Shown: positions 11,943-23,477, counted from the first letter of the stretch. The stretch is DNA of 64,000 nucleotides from Nitzschia sp. pyKryTriq1 (GCA_956465555.1 OY101118.1:2997751-3061750), one strand, 5' to 3'. Notes: generated by a model from the sequence alone, not told the origin. A program made the numbers and translations.

Positions 11943-13343
11943 TCACCCTTGATCCTTTTTCATCCTCCTTCGACAGCAACCACCAATAGAAGCGGGACAA
12001 GAGTGGCAACAGCCACAGCTAGAGCAGGGGGTGCTGGTTATGCCTGATTTGGTCTGAAGGAGAAAGACCCCAAGCATGGTAATTGCGGCTCCGAACCACG
12101 AGGCCCTCGTGACGAGGCGATACCAGAGACTTGTTGATGTCGGTGCTGCGGTCGTTGAGGACACGATGATCGTAGGGTAGAATTGATGGTCGAACAAGCT
12201 CGCAAGTGGGGCAGTCAATGGAGAAGCTACGGCCACAATGACAGGAGACGTCATGTAGATGGCCACGGCACACGATGCGTCAAAGAGGTACTCGACAAGG
12301 CCATTCGCAAGGAGGATCACCCACTGCTTCCCTGATGATGGGAATTGAAAAGATTCTAAATCCATCCAATGGGCCAAGAAAACGGTAGGCCATCCCAAGA
12401 CAAGATTGCAGATTCCAACCGCGGCCAATGTCATTTGCGTATCCACCAGTCCTTCTCGGGCCGCCGATGATGATGGCGACGACGACGATGATGATGCTTG
12501 TTCGCCACGCGCCTCGTCAAAGACCCGCCACGAGACCAGATAGGTGCCCCCGATAGCAGCCGAAGCCACAGTTACCAATAAACCAAAAACGATAGAATGG
12601 AATCGGCTTTGTCTCCAAGGGCAAGTTAGTGCTTCGAGCGAAATGTCGTCCAGTAAAATCGGAGGAACGACTAAGAGTACAATTCCGACCAAGGATACTG
12701 AAAGACCAACCACTTCGGCCCAGACCAACCGATCGTGGAGTAGAATAACAGACAAGGCGATAGTGAATATCATTTGTATCTGATAGACTCCGTTGGAAAG
12801 ACTGACGGAAATGCATTCCAATCCGAACATCATGAGCACGTTCAGAAACTGTAAAAGATAGGAAATTACAGCGCATGCCAAGAAGCACTTTCGAGTTCCC
12901 AAGCGTCCGGCCCAGACCTTTTGAATATAATGTCGAAGTGTCCATCTTTGTCTTTGGCATTCCCTTAAGACAAAAACCAATCCAAGAATCATGAAATTGT
13001 AGGAACACCAAGTGATAAAGACGGGTTTATCGTAGGGTCTAGGACCGATGGATCCATTGGTGATGGCTTGGAGGAATTCTCCATTCGCGACCCACGCCAG
13101 TAAAAAGACTACCAGAGAAATGAGCTGCTGTATTTTCTTGGGAGTCTTATTCTTGGAACTCACATTGGGTTTGGATATTAACTCGTCGTCGTCATCACCT
13201 CGTCGTATCTCGCTGCCGCGACGACGTACTAGCTCAGCCCCCTTCCTCTCCCCCTTATTGTCGTTCTTTTCGCTTGTGGTATTGTAATGAATCGGCAACA
13301 GCGTTGGTGGCTTCGCATGATTATTCGGCCGTCTCTTGTTCAT
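11943..13343 (-). CDS. DMT-superfamily (EamA / SLC35F-like) transporter
   Basis: Single exon, 466 residues. An N-terminal hydrophilic tail rich in Arg, Lys and Asp is followed by about ten hydrophobic segments in the two-times-five pattern of drug/metabolite transporters. Typical features are SYLLQFLNVLMMFGLE, then a Ser-Asn-Gly-Val-Tyr-Gln stretch in the fourth helix, and a late AIYMTSPVIVAVASPL segment resembling SLC35F5-type carriers. A Ser-rich loop (EQASSSSSSP) separates the halves. The C-terminus is Cys-rich (CSSCGCCHSC) then basic. Substrate is unknown; family members move nucleotide sugars, thiamine or other metabolites. Divergent from the region upstream, convergent with bestrophin. 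Confidence 0.75.
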   Translation of the reverse strand: MNKRRPNNHAKPPTLLPIHYNTTSEKNDNKGERKGAELVRRRGSEIRRGDDDDELISKPNVSSKNKTPKKIQQLISLVVFLLAWVANGEFLQAITNGSIGPRPYDKPVFITWCSYNFMILGLVFVLRECQRQRWTLRHYIQKVWAGRLGTRKCFLACAVISYLLQFLNVLMMFGLECISVSLSNGVYQIQMIFTIALSVILLHDRLVWAEVVGLSVSLVGIVLLVVPPILLDDISLEALTCPWRQSRFHSIVFGLLVTVASAAIGGTYLVSWRVFDEARGEQASSSSSSPSSSAAREGLVDTQMTLAAVGICNLVLGWPTVFLAHWMDLESFQFPSSGKQWVILLANGLVEYLFDASCAVAIYMTSPVIVAVASPLTAPLASLFDHQFYPTIIVSSTTAAPTSTSLWYRLVTRASWFGAAITMLGVFLLQTKSGITSTPCSSCGCCHSCPASIGGCCRRRMKKDQG

Positions 13344-14088
13344 TTCGTTATAATTCCATCGTTACCCGGCACCTCATGGTGTCGATAATGTCCATGCAAG
13401 CAAGTAGAAGAAACGAACGAGAAATGAAAAATGAATGAACAATAATGAAAAGGACGCAGGCAGGAAAAAAGAACGATGTCTCTTTTTGTGCGTGTTGTTT
13501 TGTATGATATGAGAATGACGTCATCGCGTCCTCTGCCGCCGCGCCGTGCCCTACACGTACCGGTACCTGGTACAGGTATGATATTATCGGTACCCGATGG
13601 TACCGGTAGCCTCCTTCGCCTCCGCTCATCCTATTATCTCTCGCGCAAAAAAGTTATTGGCACCAACTCGTCGGATGGAGCTCACCGGTACAATAGTAGG
13701 TAGTAGCAAGAACCTCTCTCTACTACTCTAGAGAGAGCTACTAGCTCTACTTAATCTATTGAAGGATCTACCCCACGAGTAAGAAAAAGAGAGATTGTAG
13801 ACTTATAATCAATCGTCTATTACTCGTAGTCTAGCTGCTAGATTGATTCTACAGTTCGTAGAGTGAGACGATGGGCGCCCTGGCGTTGCGACAACACAAA
13901 GGCAGTTCACCGGTCCGTAAAATGAATGTTGAGAGACGATCGAGGAATGGACAACAATCCCCGCCCATTCAAACTCTTAATTATGCGTCTATTCGTTAGT
14001 CTTACTGTAAGTGGAGGTGCTCAGCCTACAGTAAATTTCTAGTGGTGTGGACGGTACCAATCCAACCATGTCGCCAAAGCCGTCCTCG
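13344..14088. repeat. Spacer with TACCGGTA and CTACTAGTAG palindromes
   Basis: Between the start of the DMT gene and the end of the kinase gene. Dense palindromic strings of TACCGGTACC type at 13555-13612, and CTACTAC/CTAGTAG strings at 13685-13860. No coding sequence recognised. Confidence 0.5.
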
Positions 14089-16681
14089 TCACATTACAGT
14101 ACAGCAGCAACCCGACTGCTGTGCTATTGGTAACAGGGGCTGACCAGTTTCTCTTTCATAGATGAGAAACTCAATAACCTCCGCCGAATAAGCATGCGGG
14201 TTTGTCCAGTCCCAGTCGTTGTAGACTCTTTCATCTTTCTCATCCATCACACATTCTTGGTACTTTTTATCTTCCGCAAAGGTACCGATTTCACTTTGCG
14301 AGGCTGCATTGACGTCCTTGGGCGGTACATAAGGCGGCCGCTTCTTGTCGGAAATGATAGACTCCCAATTCATATTTTTGAACCATGGATGAGCCATAAT
14401 TTCTTCACATCCGTTGGTACCCAGCCGTATTTTTTCATTCTTTTCCAATAGCCGCCGGCACAAGTCTGCGGCGTCACGTTCAAACAAAGACTCGGGGAAT
14501 TCCGGGTTCATTTCGAGTGTGGCGTGATCAATTGCTTTTTCCTGTGAGTATTTGAGAAAGAAAAGTGGCGGTCGCGGGAATACACGGAAGAAGAAAGAAA
14601 GAATCAATGGACGGATGAGTGAGTGAGTGAGTGAGTGCCCGAGTCCATGACCGCCAACTTGTCGATACAAAGACAAACGCACCTTGGTTTCCTTGCCCGC
14701 TGCAAGCCCAAAATTGAGTGCTGCTTCCGACCGAAAGGGGTTGGCCCCCGAAATGAATTCCGCCAGACAACATCCGAAACTGAACCAATCGACAGTATGT
14801 CCGTAACTCATTCGCTTCCCCCTCTTGTCTCTTCGCAACATTTCGGGTGCCCAATACCCTCTTGTTCCTGCGGCACCATGGAGCGTCGGAGTAATTTTGG
14901 TGGCGAGTCCCAAATCGGTAATTTTGACCCTTCCATCTTCGGCTAGCAAACAATTTTCTGGTTTCAAGTCTCGATAGACATAAGATTGATCATGGAGTGC
15001 TTGAAGTCCTAGCATGATGCGTGCGGCATAATACTGGCATTCTCGTTTGGGGAATCTTCCCTTTTGATGTAGATGATATCCCAGATCTCCTCCAGTCATG
15101 AGATCTAGTATCAAGAAGATATCGTCCTTGGAATGGAAGGAGTACTTGAGGTTGACGACGAATGGCGACTCTACCGATGAGAGTGCTTTTCGTTCATTGA
15201 GAATGAGTTGTTCTGACTTTTTCAGTTTGATTCTCTTCTTATTCATGACCTTCATGGCATAGAGTTTGCCGGAGGTTCCCTTTTTGCAGGCTATGAACAT
15301 GACATGATGGAAAGGCGGGTATGTGAGCAATCAATCAATCAATCAATCGAGCACGCAAAAGTGGTGGATCCGCACAACCCAATGATTCTCCATACACCGA
15401 CAACTGCAAGACAAAGAAGGCGACCGTTTACTTACCAATCACAGAACCAAATCCACCCCGCCCCAATACTCGCATGGTAAAGAAATCGTCGGGCACTACT
15501 CTGCGATCTTGAAACCACAAAAAGTTTCGCAGTTTTTTAAATTGTTCCGACTGCGTAAAGCCGGCCCAGTATTCCTTTCGTAGTGACTCTATCACAAGTG
15601 CATCAATCTTATCAAAGACCGAGTTTGGCAGGAAAGCGTCCGATTTAGCGCGATAGGACTGTGTTAATTCACGGAGCGAAGAATACTTTTCCATTTGCTT
15701 CCGTAACGCCAAGTCTTGTTGCGAGAGTGGGGGTGCCGAGCTGCCGGAAGCGACAGATGCAGCATCCTCCGCGCTGGTGACGCTGACATTAGCATTCACC
15801 GGGGCTGACTTGGTAGTCAAGTCCGAAGCTCGGTTGGCGACGGTGATCGAGGCTGCTGTTGCTGCTGCTTCTTCTGCTGCTGCTGGATTGGAAGAGCTCT
15901 GTTCCTTGGGCGGCTGCTCCTCCGCTCCAGTGACAGAAGCCGACACGGACGCCGAAGCACTTGTCATGGCCGCCTGGTCCGTTTTGACTGTAGGATGTGA
16001 TCTCCGGCCACTGGGCATGGCCTTTTCTACGGTTCGGATGGTGGATAGTAATTCTTCCACTACAACTCCCTTGAGCCCGAGACAGTTTGTCGTTTTGTTT
16101 GGATCCCAGCTTAAATCTTCCAGTCGTTGCAGTTCGGCAGGTTCCAGTTTGATAGGGTCGGAGCGGCTGAGATCGTACTCGTCAATCTGCGTCTTTTCCG
16201 GCAGCACTTGTGTGCCCGTCACGTCGTCCACTGGGAGTTCTTTGAGATAGACTTGCACGATCTTTTTGGCTCGTTCCACCCGATGCTTGCCGCGGAGTTT
16301 GCGCCACCGCAGCACTTCTTCTATAAAGTTGATTCTCAGATAATCGTTGCATTCTTCCTTGAGGTACGCGCTGAAGAGGTACAAACTAATGGCGCTCGTA
16401 AGGTACCAGTCACACGAGAATGGCTCGGGCTGTTTGTGGCTGTGGCTGTGGTTGTGGATGCTGTTGCTGTTGGAGTCCGGCAGCGACGCGGCTTTGCTGT
16501 TGCTGCTGCTACCACCAGTACGCGAATGGTGCCGCGACTTTGCTCGCACCCTTTGCTCCCACTCCACCAGTTGCTCTTCCGTGGGAATATCCCAGCTCAA
16601 CACGGGCCGCGGTCCCTCTTCTTGGGTGGCGATCGCGTTGACGTATTGCGCGTCTTCAATGGCGTCTTGGAGCTCCTCCAT
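14089..16681 (-). CDS. GRK-like AGC kinase with split RGS-homology region and CaaX box
   Basis: Three exons: 16681-15436, 15290-14683, 14541-14089; 768 residues. The second intron is 141 bp and lacks a stop, so it reads through in frame. N-terminal helical segment (LYLFSAYLKEECNDYLRINF, about residues 88-107) and a later one before the kinase (FDKIDALVIESLRKEY) fit the two halves of a GRK RGS-homology domain, separated by a low-complexity Ser/Ala region. The kinase has GRGGFG (about 407), ATP lysine K429, YRDLKPEN (D523) and DLG rather than DFG (541-543), a GRK hallmark. The AGC tail includes PPYVPPKDVNA. The protein ends GCCCTVM, a CaaX motif with adjacent Cys for prenylation and palmitoylation as in GRK1/GRK7. 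Likely phosphorylates activated receptors at a membrane. Confidence 0.8.
14617..14640. repeat. GTGA microsatellite inside intron
   Basis: Tandem GAGT/GTGA units within the 141-bp intron of the GRK-like gene; the tract accounts for the repeated LTHSL-like residues seen if the intron is read through. Confidence 0.7.
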
Positions 16682-18164
16682 CTTGTTGTGGTTGTTGTTG
16701 TTGTGGTTCTGGGCTTGGGCGTGGAGTCAAAAGTGGAGTGAAGCGAAGTGAAATGAAATGGAAGAAAGCGCACTCTACGGACTTTTTGAGAGTGTTCCAA
16801 CGACCACCAACTAACTAAGATGTACGTGACCTGCTGCCGAAGTATCGTCACCACGCAATCAACCACCGCCAAACGCCAACAACACTGCCTGGAACAAGCC
16901 AAACTCTCCTCCGCCTCTTCGTTCGCCTTTTTGGTATTCCTCCTCTGACAAACAGACAGCAAACACCTCTGCAAGCAAAACAAGCACAGCAACTTGCAAT
17001 GGGACAGAATGGAGCTCTTCTACAATAGGAGGACTCAGCAGGGATGATGATGATGATACCATGTACTGGTACACTACTGTTGGTGGTTGCCAATTGCCAC
17101 TACTGTACAGCAGTCAGTGCCGCAAAGAGCTAATGCGCCCGCACGGTGCACGGTGCCATGCAGGCATCGATCCAGGCATAGAGCGGTCAACGGGCGCTCC
17201 GTCCGGCGGCTACTGTACGCACGCTACTGTAGCGAGCGCAGAGCAGCCATTGGCGCAGTTGGCAGCAACACATACCGTATCATACTGAGATACAGCGCAA
17301 AAACCTCTCGGGCGTTCTTCGTTAGCAACAACGCGCAGCTACATACCTCCTGACGGATGACCCGAAAAAGCGCTCGCCGGTCTCCTTTCGACCAATCAAA
17401 ACAGAGCCAACGGGCGCTTGTGGAAAGTCTCAATGACCTCCTCAGATATGAACTCCTTTAAGTAACACTTAACAGTACCGTTCCCAAAGAGAAGAACCGG
17501 GGCTTTAGACTCAGACCATAAATCAGTGGACCCCTGGCATATTAAAGATCCCAGATTGCAGCGCGGGACTTAGATACATCACGTGCATTTGTAGACCCTT
17601 GGTCGCAATCTTTATATAACAGTCGCGTCAAAGATACAAGTACATTATGTAGGTCCCAACTACAGTATGTACTGCATGTATTCGCACCCAGTTCTCCACG
17701 CACAGTACTGTAGTACAAGTACTTGCTGCACCCCCCCTCCCGCCGGCCTGCGGTGCGAAGTAGAGTGGTGGTGAGACAGCTTCTTCTCTATCTTGCAGTT
17801 TTAGTGGTGTGATGAGCAACAATCACGACGCCATCTACCGGTACTACAGTATGCATAGACCTACTGCTGGTCTGCGACAGGGTGTTGTGAAGCATCTTCG
17901 ATCATCTTCGTAATACCAGCAGGCAACGCGCTTCAATAATCAAGGAGACATGCTTTAAATCTTCACTGAACTTTCACTTTCACTCCTACATGATACGAAG
18001 TACACAACATTATCTTTTACTCTGTACCTTTTCTGCCTTCGACGTCGACTCATTATTTCTGCCCCACTTCTCTCAGTTGTCCATGGAAGTACTTCTACCG
18101 AACCTGTAGAGGAGGAATACCCATCAACATCATCGTCATCATCATCTATATTTGGTCCTTTTCA
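16682..18164. other. Long divergent intergenic region
   Basis: About 1.5 kb between divergent kinase and CRAL-TRIO genes, expected to hold both promoters. It contains GTACTG/CTACAG strings around 17050-17290 and 17630-17860 and a CATCATCATC tract at 18125-18146. Short open frames on both strands show no family match. Confidence 0.5.
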
Positions 18165-19691
18165 ATGGATCATTTTGCAAAATGTTGTGGTAGTCAACCA
18201 GAGACACCAACACCGTCGTCATTCTCATCATCAGCAGGGGGGAGGAGTCGTCAGGGGACGATGATGACAATGATGACAGCATCCCTGTCTGCTTCCACCG
18301 ACAATAACAGCAACAGCAACATGAACAGCTACAGCACCACTCAAGACGGGCTAGTGCGGTCGTTGGCCGAAGATATGAACAGTTTGTCAGTCAAGGAACG
18401 AGAATTGGTCTACGAGGAAATACACGGAGTTGCGGATATTATCGAAGAAACGCCCGCACTTGTGTCGTCCAGTCTGTTTGAGATGAGTGATGCACTTGTT
18501 CACACACCCAAAAAGGAGAAACGAGCGCTCGATCGGGCTCTATTCCTCAGACCGGATATCGCCAAGGACGATAAACTTCATTTGTTATTCTTGAGAGCCG
18601 AGCGATTCGATCCGAAGAAAGCCGCTCGAAAAATGTGCCGTTACTTTGATCATAAAATGGAGCTATTTGGATATGAAAAGTTGGTCAAGAAGATTACCTT
18701 GGACGATTTGGGCGAGCAAGAAATGCAAGCCATGCAGGAAGGATCGTTTCAATTTATACCCGTCAACCATCAAGGACTACAGGCAGTCTTTACTACGAGT
18801 CCAGTTATGGATGACTTGGATTGGAAGGCCACCACTCGGTATATATTTTATCAGGTCATGGCTGCCCTGGAAGACGAAGAAGTACAGAAACGGGGGATTG
18901 TGGTCATTCCAAATTTTTGTGGCGAATGGAAGCGACCTTTGAGCAAGACTATCGAATTCACGATACGGTCGGCGCACATTACTACGGATTTGCCCTTTCG
19001 GACGCGTTGTGTACATTATTTGTGCCCCAACAACCAAGCCATTCAGGGCTTTGTCGGACTTATTCACAATATTCTTCCCCTAGACCTGCGACTTCGAGAA
19101 AAGCTCCACTTTGGCTCTGAATTGGAACTACAGTACGCGCTGCGTCATTATGGCATTCGGTTATCGGACTGTTTCGAGGCTGAGGAAGGACTGTTTTCGA
19201 AACGGCACATTGGAGCCTACCTGGAGCACCGTCGTCAAAAGGAAGCGGAATTTGAGCTTCAGGAGCAACAGGAAGATCATGCAAGGAGCATGATGCTCAA
19301 GAATAGCCGTTTTGTTCCCTATCCTAACCGTACAAACGATGTACTAATGGGAAGAGGCCGCCCGTACCAGGAATGGCCTAGCAATGCTCGATTGGGACTG
19401 ATAGTAGCGCAACATGCACCACGCTACTTGCAAGCCAAACGACGAATCGAAAAGACAACAACGACAGAATACATATTGGAGCATTTTCAAAATGTCCTAG
19501 GAGGGCGTTTCCTCCAACGCACGGATAGTGGAAGTGGATGGGAAGTTGGTGATGATGCGGTAGCAAAGGAAAAAATCGCACAACTTTTACGTGCAGAAGT
19601 CCGCGCTGCGAAAGGAGGAGGAGCAGCCTCCTCGGATGAGCACCATAGCGAAGAAGAGGGAAATGCATCCAAGCGCCCTAGGATTGAATGA
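18165..19691 (+). CDS. CRAL-TRIO-like protein with C-terminal DUF6824 domain
   Basis: Single exon, 508 residues. After a low-complexity N-terminus (Ser/Asn/Met) comes a Sec14/CRAL-TRIO-like region, about residues 120-320: FLRAERFDPKKAARKM is the N-terminal helical part, and FIYQ.. through GIVVIPNFCGEW and FRTRCVHYLCPNN form the lipid-binding fold. Residues about 385-480 match DUF6824: DVLMGRGRPYQEWPSN, GGRFLQRTDSGSGWEVGDD and AKEKIAQLLR. The C-terminal tail is acidic with a KRPR string. This fusion is common in diatoms; the DUF6824 part is often associated with nuclear proteins of unknown role. A phosphoinositide- or lipid-sensing regulator is a guess. Confidence 0.75.
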   Translation: MDHFAKCCGSQPETPTPSSFSSSAGGRSRQGTMMTMMTASLSASTDNNSNSNMNSYSTTQDGLVRSLAEDMNSLSVKERELVYEEIHGVADIIEETPALVSSSLFEMSDALVHTPKKEKRALDRALFLRPDIAKDDKLHLLFLRAERFDPKKAARKMCRYFDHKMELFGYEKLVKKITLDDLGEQEMQAMQEGSFQFIPVNHQGLQAVFTTSPVMDDLDWKATTRYIFYQVMAALEDEEVQKRGIVVIPNFCGEWKRPLSKTIEFTIRSAHITTDLPFRTRCVHYLCPNNQAIQGFVGLIHNILPLDLRLREKLHFGSELELQYALRHYGIRLSDCFEAEEGLFSKRHIGAYLEHRRQKEAEFELQEQQEDHARSMMLKNSRFVPYPNRTNDVLMGRGRPYQEWPSNARLGLIVAQHAPRYLQAKRRIEKTTTTEYILEHFQNVLGGRFLQRTDSGSGWEVGDDAVAKEKIAQLLRAEVRAAKGGGAASSDEHHSEEEGNASKRPRIE

Positions 19692-20890
19692 AGAGAGGAT
19701 GCGCTTTTGGTAGAGAATCAGGTACCATTCATCCATCCTGCATGGACACTTCTTCTCTTGCCATTGCGAAGAATTGCCGTTTGAGTTTGAGAACAAGAAG
19801 TAGCAGACCAGCAAGAGGACGGAAGGCCAACACAAGAAAGCTAGTATCGTTGACGACACTTCCTCGTGCCTCTATTTTTTCTTTAAAAATAAACTATTAC
19901 AAGTGTTGACCTCTCCTACCTCCATCGTACGAATGCTAGCAGACTCTCGAAGAGGAGGATTCGCACCACACTTTTCGGCTCGTCTGGGGTAGTACTAAAG
20001 AATACTAGCATGCTGCCTGCCGCACCAGCAATCCTGCTCTCCTACTCACTACCTAGTTGAGTAGGACCACCCATGTAGTTTGGCCCAGACTACTTCTTCC
20101 TCCTACGGAGAAAAAAGTGTGCCGATGTCACTGAATCCCTTGCTCTCTAATATCTATGTAGCACGAGGACTGCTGGGACGACTGGACGACCACCACCACT
20201 CTCCTCCGTCGTCCGTCGCCCGCCCAGCTCTATCCATCGTACAGGAGGTACTGTTGTTGTTAACTACCTCCGGTGTCGTTGAGCTTGCCCAGCATGGGAT
20301 TCCAATCCTGGCAGAGGCTCGCGGGCACCTAGGCTGCTCTGGTTGGACTACCGCTCATTTTAGCGTCGTCTGTCATCTCACTACTAGCCGGGGGCTTGCT
20401 TATTAGTTCGGCACACTTGCGCCTTCTGTACAGGAGGTACTGTAGGAAGACAACTACTACGAGTAGTTGCTGAGCATAACTTACAGACAGACAGACAGAC
20501 AGACAGTTCGCCCGTTGGCGATAAAGCGCGACCATAATGTTCTGTACAGTGCTGCGTACCAGGTACTTGTACCAGGTACCGTACTGGAAGCCTACCGGTA
20601 TGTACAGTAAACCACCAGACGCATCAAAACAAGCTCGCATTGCTCGCATCATCGCTTTCTTCTCGACTTCTCAAGAATGCGGCGCACAACAACAAAACGC
20701 ATCATGAATGCCGCGAGCCGCGATGCCGATCTCATCTTTAATTACACATACAGTAGAAGATGGTTGATGCTGCTGTGAACTGAATGCCCTCCTCCGATTT
20801 GACCATTCATTCATTCATTCATTCATTCATCCTTTCATCCTTTCACCGAGCCAATCGACAATTAAACCGACAACAAAACCCTCAATCAAG
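19692..20890. repeat. Intergenic spacer with CAGA and ATTC microsatellites
   Basis: Contains a (CAGA)n run at 20484-20506, a (ATTC)n run at about 20804-20831, and palindromic GTACCAGGTACC strings at 20550-20600. Open frames such as 20080-20406 look accidental. Confidence 0.55.
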
Positions 20891-21541
20891 ATGATGTACT
20901 CGTACAGAAATAACCGCGGCGAGAACAAGAACGATGTCAGCAATAGCATCAGCCTCGCTGATAGTTGCGACGACACTTTATACGACAACACGATCGTTAA
21001 TAGCACTGGTGACGTTTGTCCCGTTAAGCGACAGACGGACCATTTGGGTGGGGTCAAAGTTCAAGTTTACGGTCTCAACTCCTATGGATACTTGCAATAC
21101 AAGAGCATGGTCAAGCAAGGGGATGTGGCCACCTTTATGCCCCAGGAATTCCAAGACTCGTTGACCCCTCAAGAATGGATGGAATTTTGGAATTCACGGG
21201 TGCATGGTATCTTGATGAAACATAAGAGATACGAATGGCTCGTGCGGAGTTGGATTGTGGTAGGAGTTTTTATGTGTACGGCGTTCATGTCGCTTCAAGA
21301 CTTTTGGCTGGGAGCGTTGCTGGCAATCATGGTGGCTGGACTGATCGTACTAGCCTCGTCGTATCCCAAGAGTTGCAAACTAGAACTGTCCGAAATGTGT
21401 CACGTATGGTCCCAAGAACGACGAAAGAATCGAGAGGATGGGCGGCGACTGGTGGAAGCTCGGTTCTATCAAGAGCAAGGTCCTGCTACCAAGTATGGCC
21501 GCCTTGGTCTGGGTGTGATTCATTTTCTGACCACTCCATAA
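20891..21541 (+). CDS. Hypothetical small membrane protein
   Basis: 216 residues, single exon, ATG at 20891. Family not recognised. Visible features: a hydrophilic N-terminal 115 residues containing FMPQEFQDSLTPQEWMEFW, then two adjacent hydrophobic stretches (SWIVVGVFMCTAFMSL and LGALLAIMVAGLIVLASS) that would form a membrane hairpin, then a basic C-terminal third with WSQERRKNREDGRRL. The layout, with a hairpin and cytosolic tails, resembles PRA1/reticulon-like endomembrane proteins only in shape. Codon use resembles its neighbours, so I believe it is a real gene. Confidence 0.55.
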   Translation: MMYSYRNNRGENKNDVSNSISLADSCDDTLYDNTIVNSTGDVCPVKRQTDHLGGVKVQVYGLNSYGYLQYKSMVKQGDVATFMPQEFQDSLTPQEWMEFWNSRVHGILMKHKRYEWLVRSWIVVGVFMCTAFMSLQDFWLGALLAIMVAGLIVLASSYPKSCKLELSEMCHVWSQERRKNREDGRRLVEARFYQEQGPATKYGRLGLGVIHFLTTP

Positions 21542-22096
21542 CTCAACAAGAATATACCGGTATTATTACCGTCAGAACTGAAGGCAAAGTCTTATTGTTT
21601 CTACATTGTTTATCGAAGTTGCAAACTGCCAGCTGGCACAAGTTTCAAGCTTGACAATACAACACAGCCCATGCGAAGCGAAGCATTCCTTGAGCGCAAG
21701 AATAGCAACACATGTTTATGGCAACAGTAATACTGGAAGGCATTCAGTTCTTTCGCTACTTGAGAGGGAAAGCTCCCCCAGGCTGTTCAGTACGAGGAGG
21801 GTACCAGGTATCTGAGGCTCTCTGAAGGGTATAGAACACATCATGTTTCATTATTTTCTATCAATTGTAGATGGATTGTTACGTAATCATCTTCTCGCAA
21901 ACGTGCACGTACCGGTATCGACGCACATCTACCTGAGCAAACTACCGATCTAGTACCCTGTGGACTCTCTTTAGCGACAACACCTCGGTGGCGCACTGGC
22001 GCACCTTACCACTTTTATTTGGAAGTGGAAGTACTATTTGGTAGTGGAAGTATTGGTATGTATGTACGTATTACAAACTTTACGTGACCATTAGTT
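21542..22096. other. Convergent intergenic spacer
   Basis: Between two convergent genes. A TATTTGG[A/T]AGTGGAAGTA unit occurs twice (22016-22033 and 22034-22051). Otherwise nothing recognised. Confidence 0.45.
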
Positions 22097-22864
22097 TTAG
22101 ACGATTCGTTCAATTTCAGTCGCGTAACTAAGCGATTGCGCAATCCACTGCATGGACGGAATATCCGTACCGACTTTAGAGCCCACCGTGGGTGGTTGAA
22201 AGCACAAGGTTTGGTTATTTTGTACAATCCAATCGTCGCGACACTCTTGAATGTATTCCATCAAATCTTGCGGATTTGTGTACTTCATCATGGTCATGGC
22301 GCTTTGCAGGGACATTTCCTTATACGAGACTTCCATGCAATCGGCAATGCTGTCTCGTACCGTTTGCAATAGACTGTCGACAAAGAATTGAAAGGAAGCA
22401 TCTGGAACTTTGGTCGTCAAGACTTGATCGTACAGCCCCACCATGAGTTGCCGTTCGAGCTCAATGGGAAAGCTGACGAGCGGATTGCACGCTTCTTCTT
22501 CTGACAAGAGCTCGAGCTCTGCGTGAAACTCGGAGAGTCGATTGTCGACCAGCAAGTGCATCAAATTCAACCCCAGAATGTGACACTTGCGGGGCGTGAC
22601 CGCGGCAGACCCAGCTCTGGTGTAGTGCGGTTTCAGCTGCGCGACATTTCTGCCAAATGCGTCCAAGTTGCCATCCATGACTGTCAGCAATACGCCCATC
22701 TCCAGGGCTTGGCAGGCGATTTGACTGGCTTCCAGCGAGGGCGGAACCTCCAGCAGCGCAATCTTCAGTTGGCTGAGCGTTTCTTGGCCTCCGACGACAT
22801 CGCCCACCTCGTACTTGGCGGAGAGTTCGGAAAGTAGAGGGGCTAATGTGGCTGGGAGGGACAT
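22097..22864 (-). CDS. RPN12: 26S proteasome regulatory subunit RPN12 (PSMD8)
   Basis: Single exon, 255 residues from the ATG at 22864 (the upstream in-frame codon at 22888 is TTG). Conserved core includes ILGLNLMHLLVDNRLSEFHAELELL, PIELERQLMVGLYDQVL and FFVDSLLQTVRDSIADC, ending with IPSMQWIAQSLSYATEIERIV, the winged-helix PCI C-terminus of Rpn12. Rpn12 joins last to the proteasome lid and helps lock lid to base; it acts in nucleus and cytoplasm. The length matches the usual 250-270 residues. Confidence 0.88.
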   Translation of the reverse strand: MSLPATLAPLLSELSAKYEVGDVVGGQETLSQLKIALLEVPPSLEASQIACQALEMGVLLTVMDGNLDAFGRNVAQLKPHYTRAGSAAVTPRKCHILGLNLMHLLVDNRLSEFHAELELLSEEEACNPLVSFPIELERQLMVGLYDQVLTTKVPDASFQFFVDSLLQTVRDSIADCMEVSYKEMSLQSAMTMMKYTNPQDLMEYIQECRDDWIVQNNQTLCFQPPTVGSKVGTDIPSMQWIAQSLSYATEIERIV

Positions 22865-23477
22865 GCTTGTGAATGGAACTACTTTCAAGGCACTTATTAC
22901 TTTGGAAGTAATGCGGTGGATTGCATCGATCGTTGATCGTTACGATGATGATGCACTTCAAAACCAACAACCAACCCAGCCAGTCATCGGCCGCCATTGT
23001 CGCCGTTGGCAAACGCCGGAAACCGAGCGAAGGAGGAAGAAGGTCGACTGACTCCTTGGACTCATTTTTGGAAGAAACGTGCGTACGAAGTACGAACAGA
23101 CAGTAAGCCCCTGCGAACGGAGTGCGCACAGCTACCCTAGCGACGCACCCCTGTCTTGCGATACCGGTATGTAGATTCTACAGTTAGGAGAAAAGACACT
23201 CGAAGCGGACTACTGCTTAGGGGTAAAGATGTCTGGCCGTCGACCGCACATGTGGTCGCACGAGAGCGGATGATGCGACGACGGCCCCAGTCGCCCCGCG
23301 CCACCGATCACGGAAGCGTGGTCCCACCACTCATTTTTCTTGAACCGAAAGGAAGAGGAGCGACGAGAGACGATGATGTCGAAACAATGTTCATTCCGTC
23401 CTTTTTCTCCTCGTCTCATCGTAAATGTGCTACCAAGATCAGCGCGTTGACCACAATAAGATTTCCATATTTCAACA
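22865..23477. other. Divergent intergenic region
   Basis: Lies between RPN12 and the methyltransferase gene, which are divergently transcribed, so promoters of both are expected here. No gene or strong repeat seen. Confidence 0.45.

Noticed and set aside
16127-16741. Long plus-strand open frame over the kinase N-terminus
   Set aside because: It is the antisense shadow of the kinase exon; composition follows its codons.
20484-20506. CAGA run considered as a CRISPR-like array
   Set aside because: It is a simple 4-bp microsatellite; no spacers. No CRISPR array occurs in the window.
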